Shown in pieces: positions 42,630 through 50,685 of a DNA stretch of 64,000 nt (position 1 is its first letter; each line of letters begins with the position of its first letter). Below the pieces are notes generated by a model. It was not told where the DNA came from, did no database searches, and worked only from the letters and a program-made list of their open reading frames with translations. The translations under genes were made by a program, and so were the position numbers. The DNA is from Flavobacterium sp. 5 (GTDB taxonomy: Bacteria; Bacteroidota; Bacteroidia; Flavobacteriales; Flavobacteriaceae): NCBI RefSeq assembly GCF_002813295.1, contig NZ_PHUE01000001.1:4464001-4528000 (forward strand), given 5' to 3'.

Positions 42630-43625
42630 TTGGAAAAAATAGCCGTAGTTATATTGAATTGGAATGGCGTAAAACTTTTAGAACAGTTTTTGCCTTCCGT
42701 AATTCAATTTTCGCCCGAAGCAACTGTATATGTTGCTGATAATGCTTCAACAGATGAGTCTATCACATTCGTTAAAAATAATTATCCATCAATAAAAATT
42801 GTGCAGAACAAAATCAATCATGGTTTTGCTGGTGGTTATAATGATGCTTTACAATATATTGATACCGAAATTTATGCATTGATAAATTCGGATATTGAAG
42901 TAACTGAAAATTGGCTGAAACCTATTTTGGAAACTTTTGATTCTGAATTCAATACTGCTATTATTCAGCCTAAGATTTTAGATTTTAAACGAAAAGAGTA
43001 TTTTGAATATGCTGGTGGTGGTGGTGGATTTATTGATAAATACGGTTATCCTTTTTGCAGAGGTCGTATTTTTGATACATTAGAAAAGGATAATGGGCAA
43101 TATAATGATGCAACTGAAATATTTTGGGCTTCTGGTGCTTGTTTTTTTATTAGAAGCGAAGTTTATAAAGAGTTGAAAGGTTTTGATGAAGATTTTTTTG
43201 CTCATCAGGAAGAAATTGATTTATGCTGGCGTGTCATCAACAAAGGATATATTATTAAATACAATTCAGAATCAGTTGTTTATCATGTTGGAGGTGCTAC
43301 TTTACAAAAAGCTAATCCACAAAAAACGTTTTTAAATTTTAGAAATTCTTTGTTAATGTTAACAAAGAATTTGCCACAAAATGTTCTTGTTCAAGTACTT
43401 TTCGTCAGAATGATCTTAGATGGTATTGCAGGTGTTAAATTTGTGTTTTCGAGTCAATTTTCTCATTGTTGGGCAATTATACGTGCTCATTTTTCTTTTT
43501 ATGGGTTGTTTTTTAAAAATTATAAAAAAAGGGAAAAAAATCAAGCAGAAATATACTTTAAAACGAAAAGCATCGTTTATGGTTATTACGTTAAAAGTGG
43601 CACAGTTTTTGGTGACTACATTTAA
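42630..43625 (+). CDS. Glycosyltransferase family 2
   Basis: A 331-residue GT-A protein starting at a TTG codon (EKIAVVILNWNG), the standard opening of this family. The nucleotide-binding DNASTD, the NSDIEV metal region and the acceptor/base region EEIDLCWR are seen in order. A C-terminal hydrophobic or amphipathic part may touch the membrane. It transfers a sugar from a nucleotide donor, probably to a rhamnosyl or lipid-linked acceptor for surface glycans. It follows the HsdR_N-like gene by 48 nt. Confidence 0.88.
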   Translation: MEKIAVVILNWNGVKLLEQFLPSVIQFSPEATVYVADNASTDESITFVKNNYPSIKIVQNKINHGFAGGYNDALQYIDTEIYALINSDIEVTENWLKPILETFDSEFNTAIIQPKILDFKRKEYFEYAGGGGGFIDKYGYPFCRGRIFDTLEKDNGQYNDATEIFWASGACFFIRSEVYKELKGFDEDFFAHQEEIDLCWRVINKGYIIKYNSESVVYHVGGATLQKANPQKTFLNFRNSLLMLTKNLPQNVLVQVLFVRMILDGIAGVKFVFSSQFSHCWAIIRAHFSFYGLFFKNYKKREKNQAEIYFKTKSIVYGYYVKSGTVFGDYI

Positions 43626-43698
43626 CAATAATTTACATTTAAAATTAACATTTAAAAACTAACTTTGTAAAACACACATTTAATTAAAATTGAATTCT

Positions 43699-44559
43699 AT
43701 GAAAAAAATAATGTTAACTCTGGCGGCTTTGGCACTTCTTACTTCTTGCGTTTCTAAAAAAGAATACGCAGCATTAGAAGCTAAAAATAAAGAAACACAA
43801 GATTTATTAAATACTTGTACTGTAAAATTAAATTCTTGTTTAGAAGAAAAAGCAGGTCTTAAAGCAACTGTAGATGGTTTAAAAGAAACGAATCAGCATT
43901 TGATTTCAACTTCAAAAGACATGACAATTTTGTCTACTAAAGGAGCTGAAAATATTGAAAAAGCATTAGAGTCTATCAAAGAAAAAGATTTGAAAATTAG
44001 CAGAATGCAAGACGCTTTAACTAAAAAGGATAGTGTTACTCTTGCGGTTGTTACTAGTTTAAAATCAGTAGTTGGATTGGATGATAAAGACATCGAAATT
44101 AATGTTGATAAAGGTGTAGTTTTTATCTCTATCTCTGATAAAATGTTGTTTAAAAGTGGTAGTTATGAAGTAAGCGATAAAGCAAAAGGAGTTTTAGCTA
44201 AAGTTGCTAAAGTGGTAAATGACAAACCTGATTTCGAATGTATGGTTGAAGGTCATACAGATACTGATGTATTAAAAGGGAATTCTTGTCTAATAGACAA
44301 CTGGGATTTGAGTGTAAAACGTTCTACAGCGATTATCCGTATTTTATCTAATGATTTAGGAGTAAATCCAGCTCAATTAATTGCTGCGGGAAGAAGTTCT
44401 TATGTTCCTTTGGTACCAAATGATTCTCCAGATAATAAATCTAAAAACAGAAGAACTCGCATCTATGTAATGCCAAAAATCGATCAGTTCTATGATATGG
44501 TTGAAAAAGAAATGAAAAAACAACCAGGAGCTCCAACAACAGCACCAGTTCAAAAATAA
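43699..44559 (+). CDS. OmpA-family peptidoglycan-binding lipoprotein
   Basis: A 286-residue lipoprotein starting MKKIMLTLAALALLTSCVSKKEY, with the lipobox LTSC. A coiled coil follows (about residues 25-120). The C-terminal OmpA domain (from about residue 150) has FKSGSYEVSDKAKGVLAKVAKVVND, VEGHTDTD and NRRTRIYVMP, the residues that bind diaminopimelate of peptidoglycan. It should tether the outer membrane to the cell wall. The start is the ATG at 43699, not the TTG at 43690. A strong terminator follows. Confidence 0.93.
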   Translation: MKKIMLTLAALALLTSCVSKKEYAALEAKNKETQDLLNTCTVKLNSCLEEKAGLKATVDGLKETNQHLISTSKDMTILSTKGAENIEKALESIKEKDLKISRMQDALTKKDSVTLAVVTSLKSVVGLDDKDIEINVDKGVVFISISDKMLFKSGSYEVSDKAKGVLAKVAKVVNDKPDFECMVEGHTDTDVLKGNSCLIDNWDLSVKRSTAIIRILSNDLGVNPAQLIAAGRSSYVPLVPNDSPDNKSKNRRTRIYVMPKIDQFYDMVEKEMKKQPGAPTTAPVQK

Positions 44560-44580
44560 GGTATAATTATAATTCATTAA

Positions 44581-44612
44581 AAACGCTTCGAAATTCGAAG
44601 CGTTTTTTTTTA
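44581..44612 (+). terminator. Intrinsic terminator after the OmpA gene
   Basis: AAACGCTTCG (44581-44590) and CGAAGCGTTT (44596-44605) form a stem with an AAATT loop, followed by TTTTT. It is 22 nt past the stop codon. Confidence 0.9.
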
Positions 44613-44682
44613 TGCATTAATTTTTAGAATTTCAAAAACTATTTGGCTAGTTTGATATAATCTACTTTTTATTTGAAAAAAA

Positions 44683-45303
44683 TTATATAATATCAATATC
44701 CCCCTTACCTTCTCTAACCACTATCGGCTCATCCCCAGATAAATCAATTATAGTTGAACCTACATTATCACCATAACCACCATCAATAACTATATCAACC
44801 AAATTTTGCCATTTTTCAAAAATAAGTTCAGGATCTGTAGTATATTCAATTACTTCGTCTTCATCTCGAATAGAAGTAGAAACAATAGGATTTCCTAATT
44901 GACGAACTATTTCTAAAGCAATAGAATTATCAGGAATACGAATACCTACTGTTGTTTTCTTTTTAAATTCTTTAGGTAAATTATTATTTCCTGGAAGAAT
45001 AAAAGTATAAGGTCCTGGTAATGCTCTTTTAAGTAGTTTGAAAGTCGAAGTATCTATTTGTTTTACATAATCGGATAAGTTGCTCAAATCGTAACAAATA
45101 AACGAGAAATTAGCTTTTTCTAATTTAACTCCTTTTATCTTGGCAATTTTTTCAAGTGCTCGAGAATTGGTAATATCACAACCTAGACCATAAACAGTAT
45201 CTGTTGGGTAAATTACTAAACCACCGTCTCGAAGTACTTTTACGACTTTAGCTATTGCTGCTTCGTTAGGTTTGTCTTCGTATATTTTAATGAATTGAGC
45301 CAT
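44683..45303 (-). CDS. L-threonylcarbamoyladenylate synthase (Sua5/YrdC family)
   Basis: A 206-residue YrdC-domain protein. The substrate-binding pattern GGLVIYPTDTVYGLGCD near residue 30 and the later RIPDNSIALEIVRQLGNPIVSTS match the family. It makes threonylcarbamoyl-AMP from threonine, bicarbonate and ATP for t6A37 modification of tRNA. It is the single-domain form without the C-terminal Sua5 domain. It is followed upstream by the UvrD-type helicase on the same strand, about 68 nt apart. Confidence 0.93.
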   Translation of the reverse strand: MAQFIKIYEDKPNEAAIAKVVKVLRDGGLVIYPTDTVYGLGCDITNSRALEKIAKIKGVKLEKANFSFICYDLSNLSDYVKQIDTSTFKLLKRALPGPYTFILPGNNNLPKEFKKKTTVGIRIPDNSIALEIVRQLGNPIVSTSIRDEDEVIEYTTDPELIFEKWQNLVDIVIDGGYGDNVGSTIIDLSGDEPIVVREGKGDIDII

Positions 45304-45371
45304 GATTTATTTAGTTTAATGTTTTTTTGCTTAAAGTTTTAACGTTTTTAGAATAAGAACTTTAAACTTTT

Positions 45372-47708
45372 TTATCCTATAATATCCAATTTTGCAAATC
45401 GTAATAATAATTTTTTAAGTCCACCTACTTCAAACTTAATTTCAGCTTTTTTATCAGGTCCAACGCCTTCTAAATTGACTACTTGTCCTTTTCCAAAACG
45501 TTCATGCATAACCACATTCCCCGCAACTAATTTATTGTCAAATAGGTTAGCAGTTCCAGCTGAAGGATTATTTACTGTCATTGGCTTCAGTTTTCTAATA
45601 TTAACGTCAGATTTGGGTTCATTATCTGTAATGTATTTAGGAGGTGTGCTTCCTACTGGTTTTGCTAAACGCAATTTGGATTTATCTACATCTCCAAAAA
45701 TATCACTATCAATTGATGATTTGTAACGATAATTACTTTCGGCTGGAGTTAGATATTCTAAGAATTGACCATCAATTTCTTCGATAAAACGGGAAGGCTC
45801 ACTATCGGTCAATTTTCCCCAACGATAACGAGATTGAGAATATGTTAAATATGCTTGATGCTCTGCACGAGTTAATGCTACATAAAATAAACGACGTTCT
45901 TCTTCTAATTCGCTTCTTGTACTCATACTCATAGCGCTAGGAAATAAATCTTCTTCCATTCCAACTACAAATACATGAGGGAATTCAAGACCTTTCGCCA
46001 AGTGTATCGTCATTAAAGCCACACGGTCTTCATCACTGGTATCTTTATCCAAATCAGTAGCTAAGGCAACATCTTCCATAAATTCGGATAATGAACCACG
46101 AGCCCCATCTACTTCTTTTTGACCTTCTATAAAGTCTTTAACACCATTCAATAATTGCTCAATATTTTCAATACGAGCCATTCCTTCGGGCGTAGCATCT
46201 TTTTTTAATTCTTGAATCAGCCCTGTTTTTTTTGCTACATGTTCTACAACATAAAAAGCATCCTGATTCTCATTAATCACTTGAAAACTCTGAATCATTG
46301 TAACAAAATCTAGTAGTTTTTGTTTGGTACCCGAGTTCAGTTTCAAGTCAATTCGTTCAATGTTTTGCATTACTTCAAAAATCGAACGCTTATAATGATT
46401 GGCTGCAATTGTTAATTTTTCGATAGTTGTATTTCCAATTCCACGTGCAGGGTAATTGATAACACGTACCAAAGCTTCCTCGTCTTTTGGATTAATGACT
46501 AATCGTAAATAACACAGTGCATCTTTGACTTCTTTTCTTTGATAAAAAGACAAACCTCCATAAATTCGGTAAGGGATATCTCTTTTTCTCAACGCATCTT
46601 CCATAGCTTTGGATTGTGCATTGGTACGATATAAAATTGCAAAAGCACCATTATGTAACTGATGATTCATTTTTTGTTCCCAAATGGTAGCAGCTACAAA
46701 ACGTCCTTCTTCATTATCAGTAATACTGCGATGTACTTTTATTTTTGGACCAAAATCGTTGGCTGTCCAAACCACTTTGTCCAGTTTTACTTTGTTTTTA
46801 TCAATAATGGTATTAGCCGCTTCCACGATATTTTTGGTCGAGCGGTAATTTTGTTCTAGCCTAAAAGTTTTTACACCTTCGTAATCTTTCTGGAAGTTCA
46901 AAATATTATTGATATTCGCCCCACGAAATGCATAAATACTTTGTGCATCATCCCCTACCACACATATATTTTGAAATTTATCTGATAAAGCACGAACAAT
47001 CAAATACTGAGAATGGTTGGTATCCTGGTACTCATCTACCAATAAATATCGAAAACGGTTTTGATATTTAGACAAAACCTCAGGAAAACGAGTCAATAAT
47101 TCATTGGTTTTCAATAACAAATCATCAAAATCCATGGCGCCCGATTTAAAGCAACGCTCTACATAATTCTGATAAATCTCACCCATTCTAGGCTTTTTAC
47201 TCATTGCATCAGCCTCTTGTAAATCAGGATCATTAAAATAAGCTTTTACAGTAATCAAACTGTTTTTAAAGTTGGATATCCTACTTAAAACCTGCTTGGG
47301 TTTGTATACATCGCGATCCAATTGCATTTCCTTGATAATTCCAGAAATAGCACGTAAAGAATCTTGCGAATCATAAATTGTAAAATTCGAAGGATATCCT
47401 AAATGATCCGCTTCCGAACGTAAAATTCGAGCAAATACGGAGTGAAAAGTTCCCATCCAAAGATTCTTAGCTTCACTAGTCCCTACAATATCTGAGATAC
47501 GTTTTTTCATCTCACGTGCTGCTTTATTAGTAAAAGTAAGCGACAAAATATTGAAAGGATCTACACCTTGATGCATCAAATAAGCAATCCTGATAGTAAG
47601 CACACGTGTCTTTCCTGAGCCTGCACCGGCAATAATAATCATAGGACCATCTTTTTGCAATACAGGTTCGCGTTGCGCTTCGTTAAGTTGTTCTATATAT
47701 TTTTGCAT
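45372..47708 (-). CDS. UvrD/PcrA-type superfamily 1 helicase
   Basis: A 778-residue helicase. Motif I AGAGSGKT lies at residues 27-34; motif II is LLVDEYQDTN, motif III VVGDDAQSIYAFRGA, motif IV RLEQNYRS, motif V TIHLAKGLEFPHVF and motif VI LFYVALTRAEHQAYL. The C-terminal tail (VVMHERFGKGQVV) is the PcrA/UvrD RNA-polymerase-interacting module. It unwinds DNA 3' to 5' in repair and replication restart. The start is the ATG at 47708 preceding MQKYIEQLNEAQ; an upstream TTG at 47732 is unlikely. A -7 box is at 47730. Confidence 0.94.
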   Translation of the reverse strand: MQKYIEQLNEAQREPVLQKDGPMIIIAGAGSGKTRVLTIRIAYLMHQGVDPFNILSLTFTNKAAREMKKRISDIVGTSEAKNLWMGTFHSVFARILRSEADHLGYPSNFTIYDSQDSLRAISGIIKEMQLDRDVYKPKQVLSRISNFKNSLITVKAYFNDPDLQEADAMSKKPRMGEIYQNYVERCFKSGAMDFDDLLLKTNELLTRFPEVLSKYQNRFRYLLVDEYQDTNHSQYLIVRALSDKFQNICVVGDDAQSIYAFRGANINNILNFQKDYEGVKTFRLEQNYRSTKNIVEAANTIIDKNKVKLDKVVWTANDFGPKIKVHRSITDNEEGRFVAATIWEQKMNHQLHNGAFAILYRTNAQSKAMEDALRKRDIPYRIYGGLSFYQRKEVKDALCYLRLVINPKDEEALVRVINYPARGIGNTTIEKLTIAANHYKRSIFEVMQNIERIDLKLNSGTKQKLLDFVTMIQSFQVINENQDAFYVVEHVAKKTGLIQELKKDATPEGMARIENIEQLLNGVKDFIEGQKEVDGARGSLSEFMEDVALATDLDKDTSDEDRVALMTIHLAKGLEFPHVFVVGMEEDLFPSAMSMSTRSELEEERRLFYVALTRAEHQAYLTYSQSRYRWGKLTDSEPSRFIEEIDGQFLEYLTPAESNYRYKSSIDSDIFGDVDKSKLRLAKPVGSTPPKYITDNEPKSDVNIRKLKPMTVNNPSAGTANLFDNKLVAGNVVMHERFGKGQVVNLEGVGPDKKAEIKFEVGGLKKLLLRFAKLDIIG

Positions 47709-47729
47709 AGAAAAATGTACTGTTTGTCG

Positions 47730-47737
47730 CAAAATTA
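47730..47737 (-). promoter_or_regulatory. -7 box for the UvrD-type helicase gene
   Basis: On the minus strand TAATTTTG fits TAnnTTTG, 22 nt before the ATG. The gap upstream (to 47880) has only short CAGTTTTCAGATT direct repeats and no gene. Confidence 0.5.
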
Positions 47738-47880
47738 AGAATTTAAGACTGAATAAACGAGTCTTTACAAAATTCAGTTGTCAGTTTTCAGATTGCAGTT
47801 TTCAGATTCAAAAATCCTCACTCAAATGTTGCATTTCTAAGATAAATTAAAACACTGAATTCTATAATTTGTAATCTAAA

Positions 47881-48001
47881 ATCATTTGGGCGTGACCACA
47901 ATAGAAAAAGGAGCTATTTTCGTGATGGTTATTTGCTCCTTTTTCTATTGCAGTCGGGCTGTACGAGCTACTTTGGTAGCTTGCTTCTATCCCTCACGAG
48001 G
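47881..48001. repeat. Structured interspersed repeat (GGGCGTG...CCCTCACGAG family), copy 2
   Basis: The element starts ATCATTTGGGCGTGACCA and ends CTATCCCTCACGAGG. Its central hairpin is a perfect 16-bp stem (47899-47914 with 47935-47950) of unrelated sequence to copy 1, while GTCGGGCTGTACGAGCTACTTTGGTAGC after it is closely conserved. Start GTGA and end TCAC can pair. It lies in the 400-bp gap between the divergently transcribed helicase and lipoprotein genes. Confidence 0.85.
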
Positions 48002-48109
48002 CATCAAGTAAATTCAAATACTTCTAGTTTAAATAATAAGGAAAATATTGAATTTATTCATAAATTAGCAATGGCTATTGCCTCAATTATTAACTAAAAA
48101 TGTAATACT

Positions 48110-48592
48110 ATGAAAAATCTAGGTCTGTTTTGTTTGCTGTTAGCTTGCATTGGATTCGAAAGTTGTAAAAAAGACCAAAGTCAAAAAGATGTTGAAGCAA
48201 CCAAAGCACAAGCTGAAAAACCAATAAGTACAGCATGCTATAAAGCATTCTATGAAAACGATACTATTGATTTGAGGATTAATACGTTGAAAAACGGAAA
48301 AATAAACGGTGATATGATAATGAAAATTGAAAATATGCCGAATAAAGTTGGGGAAATTACTGGAGAATTTCGTGGAGATACCTTGTTTGCTGATTACTCT
48401 TTTATCCAAGGAACAAATGATAAAGTAAAATTCAAAAATCCGATGGCATTTCTAAAGCATGGGAATGAACTCAATTTAGGTAGTGGTAAAATAGAAACCT
48501 ATTTGGGGAAATCATACTTTGTTAAAGACACACCTATAGAATTTGAAAAAGTGAAATATAAATTTACAACTGTAGATTGTGTTAGCAAATAG
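48110..48592 (+). CDS. Lipoprotein of unknown function
   Basis: A 160-residue lipoprotein with a signal ending in GFESC (residues about 15-19; Cys lipidated). The mature part has a short charged linker rich in K, Q and A, then a domain with YENDTIDLRINTLKNGKINGDMIMKI and EFRGDTLFADYSF, a beta-rich fold reminiscent of small META/lipocalin-like lipoproteins of flavobacteria. I recognise no defined family. No neighbour suggests a role. Confidence 0.75.
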   Translation: MKNLGLFCLLLACIGFESCKKDQSQKDVEATKAQAEKPISTACYKAFYENDTIDLRINTLKNGKINGDMIMKIENMPNKVGEITGEFRGDTLFADYSFIQGTNDKVKFKNPMAFLKHGNELNLGSGKIETYLGKSYFVKDTPIEFEKVKYKFTTVDCVSK

Positions 48593-48678
48593 TAAATTTT
48601 TTAGGAATGAAGCAATTATGAGCATTCTTGATAGAATTCTAAATGTGATTGCTTCATTCCTAATAATTTTGATTAAGT

Positions 48679-49044
48679 TTATTTATTAAACTCTCCAATA
48701 TGCCATAATACTCCTGAAGGGTCATGAATAAAACATTCTTTACCCCAATCTAATATTTTGATAGGGACAAGTTTTGCCTCTTTATATTTTGTTGTCAATT
48801 CTAATTCTATAAGATCATTCCAAAAATGACTAACATCTTTCACTTCTAAAAAAATCATAGAATTATCAATCCAATCCTTTATGTATGCATCTTGCAAATA
48901 AAAAGATAATTCCTCCATTTCGAATACAGACATATTGTTGCCTAAAATTGTTTCTTTAAAACCCAGATCTGTATAAAAACTTCGTGACAGATCAAAGTCT
49001 TTAGCTCCTATAAATGGGCGAATTGATTTCGTTTTACGTTCCAT
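48679..49044 (-). CDS. VOC (glyoxalase/bleomycin-resistance) superfamily protein
   Basis: A 121-residue protein with the VOC opening SIRPFIGAKDFDLSRSFYTDLGFKE and the closing GKECFIHDPSGVLWHIGEF, each containing beta-alpha-beta-beta-beta repeats. The usual metal residues are only partly visible (the last segment is HIGE-like). Members range from glyoxalase and dioxygenase to antibiotic-binding proteins; function cannot be chosen here. It is 35 nt upstream of nothing co-directional except the TauE gene, which precedes it by about 36 nt on the same strand. Confidence 0.85.
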   Translation of the reverse strand: MERKTKSIRPFIGAKDFDLSRSFYTDLGFKETILGNNMSVFEMEELSFYLQDAYIKDWIDNSMIFLEVKDVSHFWNDLIELELTTKYKEAKLVPIKILDWGKECFIHDPSGVLWHIGEFNK

Positions 49045-49079
49045 GGCTTGTATTTTTAAATCAAATATAGAGTTTATAT

Positions 49080-49847
49080 TTATTTAAAAAACACATCGTA
49101 AGCAAAACGTACCAAAGTACCGATAACAACAATCATAAAAAAAAATCGAATAAAACCGTTTCCTTTGTTTATCGCTAATTTAGCACCTATAAATCCGCCC
49201 AAAGCGTTACTAAAAGCCATTGGAAGTGCAATCGCCCAAATGATTTTACCTTTTAGTATGAATAGGCAAATGGAACCAAAATTGGTAGCGAGATTCACCA
49301 TTTTTGCATTGGCAGAGGCATGCAAAAAGTCAAATCCCATTAATGCGATGAAAGCAACAACAAGAAAGCTTCCCGTACCTGGACCTATGAATCCATCATA
49401 AAAACCAACTACAAAACTGATAATTACTGCATTGAAAATCTGCGTTCTTGACGATATGTTTCTTTCTTGATGTTGCCCGAAATTTTTCTTTGCGTAGGTA
49501 TAAATAGCTAATAATGAAAGTACTATTAATAGTAAAGGTTTCATAAAGTCATTACTCACATAAGTCAATAAAGTAGATCCTAAAAAAGCTGCTGGAAATG
49601 CTAACAGCATCATGATAATCAGTATTTTATAATTTATAGTGACTTTTTTCATGTATTGATAGGCAGCAAATGATGTTCCGCTAAAAGCTGGGACTTTTAA
49701 AGAGCCTATCACGATAGATACAGGAAGATTAGGTAAAAGGATAAGTCCCATAGGAGTTTGTATCAGTCCGCCTCCACCTACTATGGCATCTACAAATCCT
49801 GCAAAAAAGGCGGCTAAACAAAGTAAGACTATAATATAAGTTTCCAT
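49080..49847 (-). CDS. TauE/SafE-family membrane transporter
   Basis: A 255-residue membrane protein of about eight hydrophobic helices, starting METYIIVLLCLAAFFAGFVDAIVGGGGLIQTP, the TauE/SafE hallmark GGGGG/P loop. The start is the ATG at 49847, since the 18 residues from the upstream ATG at 49901 (MDGYFCSFK) do not fit the family. TauE/SafE members export sulfite, sulfoacetate or other organic anions; the substrate is not decided. It lies on one transcript with the downstream VOC gene. Confidence 0.9.
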   Translation of the reverse strand: METYIIVLLCLAAFFAGFVDAIVGGGGLIQTPMGLILLPNLPVSIVIGSLKVPAFSGTSFAAYQYMKKVTINYKILIIMMLLAFPAAFLGSTLLTYVSNDFMKPLLLIVLSLLAIYTYAKKNFGQHQERNISSRTQIFNAVIISFVVGFYDGFIGPGTGSFLVVAFIALMGFDFLHASANAKMVNLATNFGSICLFILKGKIIWAIALPMAFSNALGGFIGAKLAINKGNGFIRFFFMIVVIGTLVRFAYDVFFK

Positions 49848-49926
49848 TTGGTTCGTGCAATTTGGGTTTTGAATCTTGAATGAGCAAAAATACCCATCCA
49901 CTTTTTATTATTGAAATAATTTTGCC

Positions 49927-49956
49927 TTTGTTTTAGTTTCAAAAAGGTTATTTTTG
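49927..49956 (+). promoter_or_regulatory. Flavobacterium-type promoter of the 49979 gene
   Basis: TTTG at 49927-49930, an 18-nt spacer and TATTTTTG at 49949-49956 match the -33/-7 consensus exactly. The ATG follows 22 nt later. This is the best complete plus-strand promoter in the window. Confidence 0.75.
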
Positions 49957-49978
49957 CTTTTTTTAAAATGAAAACAAA

Positions 49979-50500
49979 ATGGATATTTCAAAAATGCTAG
50001 AATTACTGAGTTATACTTTACCTGCAATTATTACTGGAATGGTTGCTTATTACTTTTTTAATTTACATACCAAAAATGAAGAAGGAAGACGTCGTTATTT
50101 ATTGAGTAAAGAAGCTCAAAAAAATACAATGCCTTTACGTTTACAAGCCTACGAGCGTATGACTTTATTTTTGGAACGTATTAGTCTTTCCAATTTATTG
50201 ATTAGAATTTCTCCTATTTCGACAGATAAAAATGATTATGCTAATTTTGTTATAGCACAAATTGATCAAGAATTTGAACATAATTTAGCACAGCAAATTT
50301 ATATGACAGATGAATGTTGGACAATTATTGTGACTGCTAAAAATGCCACAACTCAAATGATTCGTAAAGCGGCTTTGAGTGAAGTTGTTGGTAATGCAGA
50401 TCAATTGAGAGAAGCCTTATTAAATGATTTACTGGATAGACAAACTCCAAGTAATGCTGCTTTGGGTTATATTAAAAAAGAAGTAAGCCAAATGTGGTAG
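49979..50500 (+). CDS. Conserved membrane-anchored protein (DUF7935-like)
   Basis: A 173-residue protein with one N-terminal transmembrane helix (about residues 8-27, SYTLPAIITGMVAYYFF) and a long cytoplasmic part beginning EEGRRRYLLSKEAQKNTMPLRLQAYERMTLFLERISLSNLLIRI. The soluble part is helical and well conserved in flavobacteria by my recollection, where it may be catalogued as DUF7935. No enzyme motif is visible and I do not assign a function. It is divergent from TauE and ends at a hairpin. Confidence 0.7.
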   Translation: MDISKMLELLSYTLPAIITGMVAYYFFNLHTKNEEGRRRYLLSKEAQKNTMPLRLQAYERMTLFLERISLSNLLIRISPISTDKNDYANFVIAQIDQEFEHNLAQQIYMTDECWTIIVTAKNATTQMIRKAALSEVVGNADQLREALLNDLLDRQTPSNAALGYIKKEVSQMW

Positions 50501-50522
50501 TTTTTAAAGTTCTTAATTTATT

Positions 50523-50568
50523 AAAAGTTCTAAGTCTTTGAATAGTATTTCAGAGACTTGGAACTTTT
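50523..50568. terminator. Bidirectional terminator
   Basis: AAAAGTTC...AAGTCT at 50523-50536 pairs with AGACTT...GAACTTTT (50554-50568) with a bulge or two; A and T runs at both ends allow use in both directions. It lies between the convergent DUF7935-like and M1 genes. Confidence 0.6.
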
Positions 50569-50685
50569 TAATATTTAGGAGTTTTTTATTTGACTATATT
50601 TTAATCTTTGTTTTGATAGAGAAAAATAGAGAAATTAAATATGTATTATAAAGTAGTTTTAGTGTTCTTTTTTATTAACATAAAT

